Position numbers and translations under genes: made by a program
Shown here: one piece after another, positions 1 to 11,420 of the stretch
Layout of the letters: each line of letters opens with the position of its first letter
How positions within the stretch are numbered: position 1 is the first letter of the stretch
Assembly (NCBI GenBank): GCA_015680685.1
Contig: MNCI01022658.1
Span: 238,953-282,433 of the forward strand
DNA length: 43,481 nt
Direction of reading: 5' to 3'
DNA from: Gnetum montanum
Taxonomy: Eukaryota; Streptophyta; Gnetopsida; Gnetales; Gnetaceae
The notes under the pieces: generated by a model
Told to the model about the DNA's origin: nothing
The model's input: only the letters and a program-made list of their open reading frames with translations
The model's database searches: none

Positions 1-367
1 AATAAAGACGAGCTTTGTGGATAAACCTTGCAGTACATGGATAAGTTTATTTAATGTTATTTATTGCTTTCTTAGTAGCGTAGCATGAGTACAACTTGGT
101 TACGAGCATTGACGAATGTGTACGGCTAGCCAAGGAATCAGCTACTCATCACGATTAGATTCTCTCACCCTTATCTCCTAGAACTTATACCTCGAACTTA
201 CTTAACCATACACCGTGACAACAACAAGTAAGTCTAGGAAGACAATGATTAATTAACCCCAAGTGTTCCTTGCAGCATTTAGGCATTTAGACTGCGGAGT
301 TCAACCGGATCGTGTGTGTTACGCTCGTTTCGTATGGTTAAGTGTAGGGGTACCTTGCCACTCATCA
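1..367 (+). mobile_element. Partial LTR (R-U5 end) of gypsy element F
   Basis: This stretch begins at the AATAAAGACGAGC block, which is also found at 22895 and 34526 inside two fuller LTRs. It then follows the same U5 order: a GTAGGGGTACCTTGC block and a terminal CTCATCA at 361-367. It is therefore the right part of a family-A LTR whose U3 lies outside the window. Unlike elements B and E, no tRNA-Asp primer site follows the LTR end; pol-like coding sequence starts almost at once. Either this is a 5' LTR followed by a large deletion, or a 3' LTR inserted beside another element. AATAAA at 2-7 would be its polyadenylation signal. Confidence 0.75.
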
Positions 368-391
368 TCTATCAATGGAAAATCTAAATAT

Positions 392-916
392 ATGATTATA
401 GCTAGAGAACCCTTCTATAAGCAAGAGGTAACAACCTTTGATCAACAGAATAAATTCTTGGAAAACCAAAACACTAACCTTTACATTGGAGTTATTGAGG
501 TTGAGTGTGGTGAACATGTTATAGATGACCACGTGAATGAAATTACAAAAATAAATCCTTTTCCTCATACAGATTCCACCCAACCCTATCAAACTTTTAG
601 TGAATGTGAAGAAACCTATGAAGAAACCTTACCTTATCATAATGAAAAGGGATTTCTTCTAGACGACTCACTATTTTTAAGGGAGGAAAAAGGTATAAAT
701 GAGGTTCTATCTTTTAAAACATTAGAAGGTGTGCCAAATCTTGAGGACATATCCATTAAACATGTTTCTAGAGAGGTTGTATTCAATGACTCACCAAGAC
801 TTATACCTATTAAACCTAAGATTGAAACTTGGATGAAAGATGAACTTGATGAACTTGTGGAATCTAAAATTATTCATCTTATGAAACATCCAAATTTAGT
901 GCTTGATAGAAAATGA
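392..916 (+). pseudogene. Gypsy pol fragment (linker to RT N-terminus) of element F
   Basis: An uninterrupted frame of 172 codons ends with a TGA at 914-916. The last 35 residues (about 810-910) read like the start of a gypsy reverse transcriptase: a Pro-Ile-Lys-Pro-Lys segment, then DELDELVESKIIHL, which matches the usual E-L-x-x-L-x-x-x-x-I-I pattern before the first RT motif. The upstream part is acidic, has many Glu and Asp residues and resembles no domain I can name; it sits where a protease-RT linker would be. The RT palm with its DD motif is missing, because integrase C-terminal sequence follows within about 150 bases. The frame is unusually clean compared with the other elements here, so F may be younger or this part may have been spared by chance. 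Confidence 0.55.
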
Positions 917-1011
917 ACAAACAAGTTAAGATTATGTCTCAATTTTTGTAATCATAATTATTAAGAAATTGTTAAATAATGTCTTGACAAGAAGTATGAG
1001 GTCTTTAAGAT

Positions 1012-1230
1012 AGAAGACCTAGTGTCAGAAAGAGGTAGAACATTTGATTGAGCAAATCTTCAAGGTAAGTTCTCTTCTATGTGGTTAGGCCCATTCCAAG
1101 TTAAAGATGTCATTAACCCTAATGTGTACAAAATCGCACATGTGTAAGAACATAAGTTACATAGGAACTTTAATGCATTTCATTTGAAGAATTTCTACTC
1201 AGGCTCCCCATATGGACACTTGGTAGATAC
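1012..1230 (+). pseudogene. Gypsy integrase C-terminal fragment of element F
   Basis: The frame from 1057 gives KFSSMWLGPFQVKDVINP, the conserved GPF/Y module at the C-terminal end of gypsy integrases. It is followed by a VYKIAHV strand and a NFNAFHLKNFY segment that matches the usual 'NG..LK.YY' end of the polyprotein. There is one stop after HV (TAA) and another near 1051 (TGA). The catalytic core of integrase, RNase H and most of RT are absent between 916 and this fragment, so an internal deletion of roughly 2.5-3 kb relative to element C is inferred. Confidence 0.7.
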
Positions 1231-2531
1231 TTAGTTACATATTTTCTCCCCCTTCGCTGTGCATTTCATTTGTATATAGTTGCATTTGCATGTTTTCTTT
1301 GCATTTCCATCATTTCTTTCTTAGCAGATTGGTTTGATTTTTTCTTTTCATATGATTTTAGTAATCATTATGGTCTTTTGAGTTACTAGGAATTAGGTCA
1401 TCAAAACACCATTCGAAAATAATGCTTTATATATATCCTATTACTATTACATAAAGTCTCCTTTATATTATATATTTCAATAATCCTATGATTCTTCCTA
1501 GTCCATTTCAAGGTTTTAGTTTTATTTGTTATGTTAGATTATGAAGGACAAGATTTATGCTAACTTATCAAGTAATCATCATGATCATGTGAGTATAGGA
1601 TAGGTGATGTTGGAGAATGGTTAGCCATAATCACTAGGTGACCTTGGAAAATTCAATTTTTTCTCTCATAAGCCCCAACCCTCAGGTGTGATGATCCATG
1701 GCTACCTTGTGAAGTGTGTTCATCCCCACCTGAGAACCCTTAGCCACCCAGGAGACCTACTATGATGCCATTAGATTGTAATTAAAGGCACATACACAAG
1801 GGTTGATCTGCATCATGGGCAAAGTTTCGAAAGGACCATGTCCATTGGCAGTGCAGCTAATCAATGAGACTCATGTTGGAATTCCTACCTTAAGAATGAA
1901 GTACATCACAAGCAATGTTTTCTCAAAAGAAAAAAAAAGAAAAAGGAAAAAGAGTGAGGACTATGTTCATTAGCAATGTAATAAGTTCTTGAGTGTGATG
2001 GAATCTAGCAACAATCCTCACCCTAACCTCCATTTCTCCTTGTGAACCTAATTTCCCAAAATTAAAAGGAAAAAATCAAATAATCCCTTTTTAAATGTCA
2101 AAAAAAGAAAAAAAAGAAAAAAAAGAAAGAGTCGTAAGGAAAAATCCAAAAGTTATGGCTAGCCATGATCTAACTTAAGCTTGTCCTCCTCATTAAGTTT
2201 AGTATAGGTCTTGTGCTCAAAGTAGTCCACATGCCTTTTGACTTCTACCTTGTGAGAGGACTGGGAATGTGATCTTAGTTATATTTAAAATAATGAATTA
2301 TATATTTGAATTTTAATTAAATAAGATGGTGTGGTAAGGGTGGCCCATGTCTAGTTCTCGCTTTGATTATATGGTTATTTTAATCATGTTTAGATCAATA
2401 TAGTTTACTTTTAAGTCTCCATTTGCCTATTTTATGATGTTTTTGATTATCTATCTATTGCATCTTTTTAAAATTTTTGTGGTCTTGTTATCCTTGCACT
2501 TGCATGAAATTAAAATTTTGGGGCTAAGTGT
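1231..2531 (+). mobile_element. 3' untranslated region of element F, ending in a possible polypurine tract
   Basis: This non-coding stretch follows the integrase fragment. It holds two A-rich tracts with interspersed G (about 1926-1957 and 2099-2131), like the A/G tract at 21276-21305 in the 3' region of element C. It ends with TTTTGGGGCTAAGTGT at 2516-2531, followed by TGATGACAAC. In this set of elements LTRs start with TGATGA, so 2532 may be the start of the 3' LTR of F. No matching LTR end was found downstream, so the boundary is tentative. Confidence 0.45.
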
Positions 2532-2639
2532 TGATGACAACATTGCCCATGCTAGGCATGAGGCCACAGTCAACATACATGTGGGCCATTATAGTTGCAA
2601 AGTAGTCAAAATGCATAGATCTAATTCATAGGAATTCAA

Positions 2640-4560
2640 CAAATGCTATACTGATTTTATTTAAAAAGAAAAATATACTTAATCGAGGTCCTCAACCACA
2701 CATAAAAAATTATGAATTTCAATAGTCAATACATTAAACCTTTGACATTTTTGGAGAGAATTCTTTGAGTGGTAGCTTTAAGCATATGCAATGATGGCTC
2801 AAATTAATGAGAGAGAATGCAAATCCAAACATGATGGTCTTGATGACTGGAAACAAGCTTGATTTGGATCATAGCAGAGTTGTTTCAATAGAAGAATTAT
2901 AGGCACCCAGATGCATAAATTTTATTCCATTTGTCTGCAATTCATAATGAAGTTATCTAGCGAACAAAAAACTAAGTAGTGGTGACCCAAGACATAAAAG
3001 TGACCATAAGCTCTTTCATGATTATTAAAATTGGCACATCATTTGGTGGTCACAAAATGAGTGGCACTGGCTATGAGAAATGATGCATACAACCTTTCTA
3101 ATAGCCTCAACGACAAAATTTTAGTTTGGATGGGATGGCTTTCTTTCTTGTAACCTTTTGTTTCATCAAAATCACCATGTTAACATTTCCTTTCTCAACC
3201 TACATCTACAAAAGTCTTATGGAGATAGATATTTCTGAAATCAACATAGGACATGTTGGAACCAATCATTAATGTGTGCCATGAAACATCTCTTGAATGG
3301 GTTTTGCAGACTATAGGATGCATGGAGCAACATCCACAAATGTTCATAAATGGTAGGCATGGGATGTGGGGTGGTGAAGACATGCAGGGGACATGGGAGT
3401 TACAGAACATGGTTGTAGTAACCATCAGTTGTGGTTGTTGCTAGCAATTATTGCAATGGTAGATAGAATGTGGGGATGTTACTTCACTAGGTGGTAGGCG
3501 TTATGCAAAACATGGGTATTCAAAGCAGCAAATAAAAGGATCAGATCAAGGGAGTGGTAGCTGTAGGGGAAATGGACTGGTAGCAATGTTTCTTCTTGGC
3601 AGATAGTAGCACATTAGGTGATGGTGAGGCACATGATGATCTATGAAAAGCTTCTTGATAATTATGATGGCCTCTTTTCTCCTTCTCCTCTCATGATGGC
3701 ATACCAAGAAGCAGGTGACACACGTCTGTTGGCAACAATCAATGGCGGTAGTGGGGGAGGGGGGGGGGGGGCACTCCAAAATCAAGAGCTCTTTCTTTAT
3801 TTTAGCCTTCTCTCTTTTCCATCAGTAGGGGTGGATGTTGTTTAGAGTAGTTGGTACAAAAAATTGGGATGGCTACCAGTAGTAGCAGTGAGTAGGCGAT
3901 GATTGAAGCCTCTCTTCTCTCCAGCTAGGATTGTTATGCATCTGCAGTACGGTTATCTCTTCTTTTGTGCTCCAGCTGATGATGGGTGCATAGTTGGTAG
4001 TAGTGGAAGTGTGTAGTAGTAGTATCTCAATGGCACATGGTAGTGCACATTCAACTATGACACATGGTGGTGAGGCAGGTGCTCTTTCTCCTCACTTTTT
4101 TTTAGGACAAACAACATCAACTCTAGTAGTAGTGTAGGAAGTTTCCTGGGTAGTGCATGGTTGTTGATGCATGGTTGTTGGGAGGCTGTAGGTGGTGCAT
4201 TGCGATTGTTAGGAAATAGTGACATGCAAGAGGTGGTAGATGGTAGTAGGATTTGAGCAATGGTAGTTGCTACCCTATGTAAACTACAACTGGTGAAGCC
4301 TTCTCTCCCTTCCTCTCCCATTCACATAACAGTGGTAGCGAGAAGTAGAGACAAATTTCTCCCTCTCTTGCTAGTGATCATGAATTATGGGTGGTGCCTA
4401 CAATGGGTAGCCTCCTCTCTTTCCCAAAACACATGATAGTATAAAAATGGAAGTAGGTGATCTCTCTCAATGGCTTGAGATCCAGCTTCTTTTTTGTCCT
4501 AGTGACTACAAGTAGTGTTGGCTGTGGCGGCATCCACAACGAACCGACGACATGAATGGT
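2640..4560. other. Unrecognised region, low-complexity GTGGTAG/CTCTCTTC-rich in its second half
   Basis: No gene, element boundary or domain is recognised. From about 3440 on, the plus strand is dominated by short GTGGTAGTAG-like and CTCTTTCTCC-like words, with a G run at 3758-3770. Short open frames here are by-products of this skew. The 2640-3440 part is AT-rich with no coding pattern on either strand. Confidence 0.4.
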
Positions 4561-4787
4561 GGTAGCATTGGGACTAGGGAAAGATTTAATTTTTGTAGTT
4601 CCCTATTATTTTAGATAATTACCTATTTTAAAATTCCAATGCATTCCAATTAAAATTCTCTTTTTTTATGTGTTCACTATTTTCAAAAAGCTACGTAGCC
4701 CTCTCTAGCTGAGACTATTTTTGAGTTTTTGTATCCATACAAGAGGTGCCCTAGGCAAGAGTCTCCTCAAACAAGTTTTCTTTCCTA

Positions 4788-4820
4788 GTGTTGATGCATC
4801 CAAATTTTATGCATCAACAC
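4788..4820. repeat. Perfect 12-bp hairpin at the 3' edge of a LINE fragment
   Basis: The arms GTGTTGATGCAT (4788-4799) and ATGCATCAACAC (4809-4820) are perfect inverted copies around a 9-base loop. The hairpin touches the 3' end of the minus-strand LINE fragment that starts at 4821. Confidence 0.8.
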
Positions 4821-5540
4821 CTACTTGTTACTAAAGGGTTTCTTGTAAAGAGAAAGAGAAACCTCTTTGTAGAGATAGAAAAATACATTAGTAAAAAATA
4901 ATGAATAAATAACAACAAAGTTGGAAGCTTCCCATTCTTGAGTCTTCAAAAAAAAAAATTAATATGGTAGAGAATAAATTAATCATTTATATTTCACTAG
5001 GAGCTTTTTTACTTGATGTTAAAGTTAAAAAGCAACATCTTTGAGAATATGATATTTAATTCTTGAAGAGAGGTCATAGTTATGCTCTTGCTACTAGAAA
5101 ATAATTACACATTGAAGCTTCCAGATAAAGTAGAGAATAAGCGGTCAAAGATACTTCAAAATGCAAAGAAAGTAGATAAAGCAAGTTGATCACCAAGAAT
5201 AATTTCATTAATTCTTTATTAAAAGTTGTTACAAATTCTAGATGCCTATTTCCAAACATGTTGTGTAATAGGATACTTGAGAAAAATATGAGAAAAAGAG
5301 TCTTCACATCCTCAAAGAAGACAATGAGTAGAAACAATTCTCAAATGTTTAAATTGATTGTCAATATGACTTCGAGCTTTTAGAAATTTTGAATATCAAA
5401 CAATAGGAATTCTTTTCCTATTTAAATTCAAGCATAGTTATTGAAAATAATGTTAAAGTTATTAATATCAAGATCCTCCTCAATTTTCTTCATTTTCTTT
5501 TTCAAGGATCTATTTTAAGATTGTACACCTAAGTAGACAT
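4821..5540 (-). mobile_element. LINE 3' end fragment, second copy (L1-type)
   Basis: Read on the minus strand, this region is a diverged copy of 31660-32520. The shared parts include the C-terminal cysteine/histidine motif of plant L1-type LINEs: EDSFSHIFL, then ITQHVWK, at about 5250-5315. The following 3' untranslated region ends in a CTTTACAAGAAACC word on both copies. RT and endonuclease are absent, so this is a 5'-truncated LINE copy, the usual outcome of target-primed reverse transcription. Its ITQHVWK matches IT-stop-HA-stop-K in the plus copy, which shows that the stops there arose from CAG and TGG codons. Confidence 0.75.
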
Positions 5541-6110
5541 CCTTAAAACTGGAATGTTATTCTTTTCCATGTTGTTTTTGGTGCATTCTACCCTAAATTC
5601 TTTTTGCTTATTATTAATTTTTTTTGAAATCTGATACCTTCCTTTTCCCAATCTAATTTTGGTTTCAATATCTCTTTCCTTCTTGCCACCTTCCTATTAA
5701 AATAAATAATAAATAATAAATAAACCAAAGAAAGTCAATTCCAAGGAATATGTTATGACACATACCACTTGAGGACATATTATAAATTTAAGGGGGTAGG
5801 CCATTGAAACTACTAGGCTAGAATCTCATTGTTAATATAGTGCAAATATATGCAACATTTAATACATCATAGATGGGATAATGATGAAGTTTTTATTATT
5901 CAACTAAGTTGATTTTTTAAAGTTTTTCAAGACATCACCAATGAGAGCTGGCTTATTAGTTAACTTGTTAGCATTGCTTAATTTGTTAGAGCATGTAACT
6001 TATGGTTTTCTAGTTACAAATTCAATTCCAATAAGAATGTCAATCTAACATATTAGTTATTTTCTACTTAAGTTTATGAAAGTTTTGTGTAGAAGGTGTT
6101 GGAACCTAAA
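5541..6110. other. AT-rich region, nothing recognised
   Basis: No open frame of note, RNA gene or element end was seen. The upstream limit of the minus-strand LINE fragment may reach into the first part of this stretch. Confidence 0.4.
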
Positions 6111-6256
6111 GTAATTATTCAACTATAGTTACACCCTAAGACACATAGCCAACATGATTCATTGGAGGACTATAATGATGACCCAAGTATGACTCGAAGT
6201 GGCAACCTCTTACCTAATAAGATAATGAGTTAACCACTTTAGCTACCTATCACTAG
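6111..6256 (-). mobile_element. tRNA-derived SINE, head type 2 joined to the common tail
   Basis: On the minus strand the head (6256 down to about 6169) shows an A-box-like TAGCTAAAGTGG and, about 35 bases later, a B-box-like CTTCGAGTCATAC, the spacing of an RNA polymerase III tRNA promoter. It is followed by a tail with GGGTGTAACTATAG and GGTTCCAACACC (6165 down to 6098). The head matches a plus-strand copy at 33743-33830. The tail matches the tail of a different SINE type at 6409-6507 and 32862-32930. Confidence 0.65.
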
Positions 6257-6408
6257 CATAAAAGTTTCATGTTTCTATATATCTTAGGGATATATAGAGT
6301 TATCTATTCTTGATTCTAATACTTTGTCTCTTAGGCCAAAACAAGTTCCATTTCAATAGGTATACTAATTTGACACATTGTTGGATGGACCTTGAAATAA
6401 TGTTAGGG

Positions 6409-6507
6409 TGTTGGAACCTTGAAATAATTGTAATATAGGTACACCCCAAGGTATATAGTTCAATTGCCACTTTATCACTTAGCATTGCCCACCAAAATAA
6501 AACCAAG
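6409..6507 (-). mobile_element. SINE tail fragment (type 1)
   Basis: This is the tRNA-unrelated part of the SINE type 1 seen at 32862-33002: on the minus strand GGTGGGCAATGC, then GGGGTGTACCTATATTACAA, then GGTTCCAACACC. The tRNA-like head is missing; the homology stops at about 6507. Confidence 0.65.
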
Positions 6508-6539
6508 ATAGTGGGAGGAAATGTAGTGGGCTTCTGATA

Positions 6540-7580
6540 TTAACTAAGACATTACTTTTATTAAGTTTGATTATGCCAAAGCTTATAATAAAATTGAATG
6601 AAATTTCATTATATCTTATATCTATAAATTTGGATTTAGTGATTATTATTCAACTTGTCTGTAACTTGCTCACTAATGCTAATACTCAAGTTACTACTAA
6701 TCTTGGATTAAGTTTCTTCTTTCATCTTCAATAATTAGTTCGTCAAGATTGTCCTATAGCTCCATATCTTTTTATTATTGCAACAAATTTTCTTTCACAT
6801 AATCTAAAATATGATCTACAAAAGGTTATTATTAAGGGAATATTAATTGATGATCAAGGTACGTAATTGCTTGACATGCATTTTGCATGTAATTCATTTT
6901 TTATGATCAACAATTTTCTATAACATATCAATACTCTTTTAGCTAGAGTGGAGGATTACTGCATGTTATCTAGCTCTTAGATCAATTGGAAAAAAATTGT
7001 TATTTATTGTAATAATAATATTAATGAGTGGATTACTCTCAAGCCTTAGAAAATCTTGAAAAAAAGATTTTTTCTTCAAAATTTTAGAAATACTATTTTC
7101 TTTTGAGTCTAATCTTACTAATTTGTGGTATTAGGAGATTGAGAAAATTGAAAAGAAGCTTGATGAATGTAAATTTAAAAAGCTCACCCTTGCTAACAAA
7201 GTTTTAGTTATTAAGAAAATACTTCAATCAACTCATGTTTATTACTCTAGTTGTTGGGCTCCTTCTAAAACTTCTTATGAGAGAATTGATTGCATTGTTC
7301 ATCAATTTCTTTGGTCTGCTAAGTAACATAGAAAAGGTTTTTCTAGATTTAGTTGAGATATTTGCACTACTAGTAAGAAAGATGTAGGTCTTGGCCTCAT
7401 TAATTCTTCATTAATTCTTATAACCAGGTTATTTCTCTTACAACAAAATGGTTTGCAAAAAGCATTAATGGAGATGATGTTTGGATGCTTCTTTTAAGAA
7501 ATAGACTTATGCAAAGAAAACTTAAAAATGATAACAATTGGTCTTCTAATAACTTTCTTCACTATCTTCTTTTTCCTTAG
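6540..7580 (+). pseudogene. L1-type LINE reverse transcriptase, 5' half (split by element B)
   Basis: Reverse transcriptase of a plant L1-type non-LTR retrotransposon, badly decayed. From 6550 the frames give IKFDYAKAYNKIE, matching the 'LDFEKAYDRVEW' motif of RT domain 2, followed by KFGFSDYY. At about 6740 VRQDCPIAPYLFIIA matches 'LRQGDPLSPYLFII'. At about 6885 the FADD catalytic box is lost. From 7140 a clean stretch reads KKLTLANKVLVIKKIL and then CIVHQFLWSAK, the conserved C-terminal thumb region ('LSLAGRVTLIKSVL ... NFLWGG'). The frame is broken several times. The coding sequence stops at 7580, where the 5' LTR of element B begins, and resumes at 31387. Confidence 0.85.
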
Positions 7581-8488
7581 TGATGAAGTCAAATTTTTCT
7601 AGGACTACAATGTCGGATATATGATATCATATTTCCAATATCGTAGTACTAGCTATGTTGTTGTATATGCGATATCACAAGATGTGTGCTAGCCTATAAA
7701 TATAACATTTAGATGCATGTATCTAAAATAGATTTCATTACATAGTAGCATAGCTCTTTCAGTTTGTTTTCACAATTTTAGTTATAAGTACTTAGTAGTG
7801 TATGCCCATAGTGTGGTGTTGAGTGATTGTACAAAGTCTTTATTTGAGTGAAGTGTACTTGAACACATTTCATGACTGGTAGTAAAGATCGAGATTACTT
7901 TTTACCATCACAACATTTACTTAGTCTATTTGATTTTTACTTAGAATAATGTTGACCATTTTCACTTAGCTTACTAATTACTACTTTCCTAGTTAACATC
8001 TACTATTCCATGCACTTTACTTTTATTGTTATTAAGTAGTATGGATATGACTAGTTTCAAGCGCTAAGTGTAGTTATTTGGTAACCTAGTAGTGTTATCG
8101 CTTAGTACGCTTAGTAGTGGTACACTTGGTAATCCTAGTGATGACTACATGAGTCCAAGGCTTGTATAGTAAATTAGGACCAGATATCCATTACCATAGG
8201 ATAGAATAGATTTGTTTACTATTTTAGTTAAACTTAGAGTTAGAAATTACTTTCACTTTACCATGTATGCCAGAAACCAAATGGCCAAACAACATCAACA
8301 TATCATATGCCTCATTGTGAGCTAAACCATACACCTAGACTACACTAGCTCCAAGTGTAAAGACAACTGTCTAGAAAATAAACTAATTACTTGCATATTC
8401 ACATTCTTCGTCCATGAATTATGATTTGCTCATGCATGAACACCTGTGACTAGTATGGATGGATGTTGGATTACTCCACCACTCATCA
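7581..8488 (+). repeat. 5' LTR of element B
   Basis: It starts TGATGAAGTC and ends CTCATCA. A TATA box (TATAAATA, 7695-7702) lies about 115 bases in, which puts a short U3 before it. The U3 carries short palindromic words: GATATC-containing blocks at 7623-7632 and 7668-7679. The U5 part has the 'TGGTAATCCTAGTGATGACTACATGAG' block, shared in diluted form with the other LTRs here. It matches 30521-31381 along its length, by eye at roughly 80-85 percent, with an extra segment of about 50 bases near 7921-7975. The divergence points to an old insertion. Confidence 0.85.
7695..7702 (+). promoter_or_regulatory. TATA box in the 5' LTR of element B
   Basis: TATAAATA preceded by GCTAGCC. The same box lies at the same place in the 3' LTR (30621-30628) and in the LTRs of C (22722), E (34315) and D (minus strand, 37033-37040). 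Confidence 0.65.
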
Positions 8489-8507
8489 TTGGTGCTTTTG
8501 TCGAGGA
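8489..8507 (+). other. Primer-binding site of element B (tRNA-Asp type)
   Basis: TTGGTGCTTTTGTCGAGGA directly follows the LTR. It resembles TGGCGCCGTTGCCGGGGA, the complement of the 3' end of plant tRNA-Asp(GTC). Of the five differences, four are C-to-T or G-to-A. Confidence 0.75.
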
Positions 8508-8633
8508 TAAGTTAATTTGTGTTGAGTAATTGATTTTCCAAAGTTCATTGTATCAAGAATCCAAAGTCAAAATCTATAACTTTCTAATAACTCTAAAAAT
8601 AAACATACTTAAACAAACGTCTTAAATCACAAC

Positions 8634-10250
8634 ATGGCTTCAAACAAGGATACATCATCACCTGCCAAAGAGACAAGAAGGGGCAATGACAGAGTCAATG
8701 ATGAAGATGAATGGGGAATGCCAATGGAAACAAGAATCACTTATGCTCACACTAATCCATATCATCTATATTTTACGTTCATCTTCCATCAAGATAGACA
8801 AATGAGATGGAGAGGCATGCAAGGTAGCATAGTCCTACCTCCGAGATGTGCAACACTTAGCATTCTTTAATCTACCTTAAGGGGAATGCATTTGGATCAA
8901 ATCCATGAAGGGTATAATATGACTCATCTTATGATAAGATCTTATGAACCCACAAAGGAGCATATGAGGAATGATGCTACTATGGAAATCAAACATGTAC
9001 ACAACAAAGGGAAGCAGGTCAACACTTCTATTTTCTTGGAAGAACTTGATGCTAATGCATTCATCATAGAACAAGTCCGCTAGAATCATGAAGAGCCTTC
9101 AAAAGTACCTATCATCAAACTTGAGGAACCTAAAAAAGTTCAACTTCATTCCACTCTAGTAGAGACACCTATGAGGGAGGTTACTGACTCAAAGAGTAAC
9201 TAGGTCTTAAGGCCAAGAGTTTCTATTAGACCTTATAAAGGAGAATATAAGAGTCATGAAAGAAGGACAAGCCAACACCATTCTCCTACTACCTCATCTG
9301 CCTCATCACGATCATCAATGGGATTTGACAAAAGAAGACATAGGTACTGAGATTATGATAGGAAAGAAAGGAGGACTCAAGATCGACATGACCATTATTC
9401 AAGACACTTAGATGAGGAAGGTGAAGGTTATGAGCAAAGAAGATGAAGAGATCAAAGAGAGGATCACGAAAGGTATGAGCATAAAAGGAGGTACTGTTAC
9501 AATAGAACACATGAAACCAATCAAGATGATGAACCCTTTATGGAAACTTGAAGCATGATAAACATCTAGGAAGTTATTTACATTCTAACTAGGCACATGA
9601 GGGATAACTATATCAAATGAATTCATATGAATAACATGTTAAGATTTGAAGGTGGTTATAATGGTGATCCACAACACCACCTCATAGCTTTCCATGATGC
9701 CTATCCCCTATAGAACATTGAAAGTAATTGGTAGAAGTTGAAGTTGTTCCCAAGAAGACTTTTGAAAGAGGTAGAGAGTTGGTATAATTCACTGAAACTT
9801 GAATCAATTAGAAGATGGAGTACCATGCTAGATATCTTCAATGAAAAGTACCAAACCTACTCACAAGTGTCTAAATTAAGAAAAAAAATCCAAGGATGGA
9901 AGTAAGGGACTCATGAAACCCATGATGTGGCAATGCATAGATACTATTCACTACTACATAGATTCCTAGGCCATGGATTCTTACAATGGGAGCAAAATTA
10001 TAGATGGGTTATGAAACAAGACTAGAGAGGCCCTTGGGGTTTATGCCCAAGGCATATTATTGGAGATGAATGTTCATCAAATCTAGAAACTAATTGACCA
10101 AGTGGCAAAGGAAAAAGGTGAGTTAAGAAAGAGAGAGTCAACAAAAGATTTTATTAGAGACCCATCCATTAGGAAAAGAGATGTATGAGTTTGTAATACT
10201 TAAGAAGAGGAAAACTTGGAATAGGAAATTCAAAAGAAGACTCTACCAAT
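8634..10250 (+). pseudogene. gag of element B (capsid region)
   Basis: Gag polyprotein of a gypsy element, which would form the virus-like particle. The ATG at 8634 opens a frame that stays in register for at least 1 kb (8634 to 9627 is a multiple of three), broken by nonsense codons but no net frameshift. Residues 1-110 are variable; about 190-300 are rich in Arg, His, Ser and Asp. The retrotransposon gag domain follows: FEGGYNGDPQHHLIAFHDAY at about 9645, then a WYNSLKLESI segment, and FNEKY at about 9840. The gag of element E gives FEGGYNPDPQNHLQAFHDA at the same place. Where E has CGA (Arg) before SML, B has TGA, and other stops replace CAA and CAG. Downstream of about 9900 the frame is less certain. 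Confidence 0.8.
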
Positions 10251-10393
10251 TTAGAAAACTATAATTGATATTGCAATGATGGTAGGTTAAATGTGGGACT
10301 TAGTAGATGAAAAATTTACAACAACATTGAAAATTATGGAGGAAAGAATAGAGCAAGCCTTTGGAAAAGGCAAGGATAAGAAAAAGAAGCAAG

Positions 10394-10463
10394 CCCAATT
10401 GTAGGTCATGCCACAAGAGCAATATTATCAATAGTGCAATAATCCCAATTGTAGGTCATGCCA
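10394..10463 (+). repeat. 20-bp direct repeat, 50-bp period
   Basis: CCCAATTGTAGGTCATGCCA occurs at 10394-10413 and again, unchanged, at 10444-10463, inside the gag-protease linker of B. This looks like a small local duplication. Confidence 0.8.
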
Positions 10464-10559
10464 ACATCTCACCAAAAATATCCATATCTGTAGTCTAATC
10501 CTTATGGATACTATGTCCAACATTCAATTTCACCAGTAAATGCAACCATTCAAACTCCA

Positions 10560-11420
10560 CAATACTATTTGCATGAGTACCATATACTGACACCACCAAG
10601 GATAGATCCAAACTCATACATGCATCCATAAGCATTTGATTCATCAAATCCAACTAATCCTTTACCACCAGTTCCACCACCTACTATGCAAGATGAATTG
10701 CCATCACAACTGTAGTAGAGGCAAGCTGCAAGGACCTTGAACATATAAATAGAGGATCTTACTAGCAACACTAAGGGCCAAATGAAGAAACATCCCTTCT
10801 TTAGGAAAAGTCTTGAAAAGGCTGGTAGAGTTAGAACTTTAGTGTAACAGGCTTTTTCTAAGGAAGATCCTCCTAAAAATAATAAGCTTCCATCGTCATC
10901 AAATACAAACATGCAAATTGTCATGCTTACAAAAATAGTCACAAATTAGATAAAGCTAGGATCACTCCCTAAGAAAAGAATTGATCTAGGGGTTCCTTTG
11001 ATTTATCTATGATTATCTAGAAATTATCTATGCAGAGATATACTAGACTTAGGTTTTGAGGTAAATTTGATCTCTTATATTAAGTATGGAACCTACCACC
11101 CTTAAAGGAGTACAACATCTAGCTAGAGCTTGTAGAGCAATTTGTCATCATTCCTTTGGAACTATTAGATAATGTAGTGACCATTGTTAATGGGTGGTCT
11201 TATCCAAAAAATTTTCTTGTAATAGATGTGGAAAATGAAGACAAGGAATTTCCAATTATCATGGGGAGAGCATGGCTTATCATAATCAATGCTAAGTTAA
11301 GTATGAGAGATTTATCTATTGAAATCTCTAAGGAAGACAAGTATAGAGCCATACATACACAGTAGATCCCATGCATTACTACTAATAAAGAAGGGGGTAG
11401 TTGTGGATTGACCATTCACA
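10560..11420 (+). pseudogene. Gag C-terminus and aspartic protease of element B
   Basis: The frames here align with the same region of elements C and D. A Pro-rich stretch at 10590-10690 is followed by KKHPFFRKS (10787), which matches KKRPFFRTN in C. Then comes MLTKIVTNWIK-like sequence (10923; Trp is now a stop) and GVPLIYL. The active-site loop at about 11045 reads ILDLGFEVNLIS where D still has LLDSGS, so the catalytic Asp is kept but the following Ser and the second Ser of DSGS are changed. A second half at 11156-11365 has GWSYPKNFLVI and EFPIIMGRAWL, typical of the retropepsin C-terminal half. The enzyme would cut the Gag-Pol polyprotein; this copy cannot. Confidence 0.75.

Noticed and set aside
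3618-3845. 75-codon plus-strand frame with a poly-Gly run
   Set aside because: It is produced by a G run and low-complexity sequence, and the opposite strand is also open.
10565-10942. 125-codon open frame on the minus strand
   Set aside because: It is antisense to the gag-protease region of element B, whose plus-strand frame aligns with C and D.
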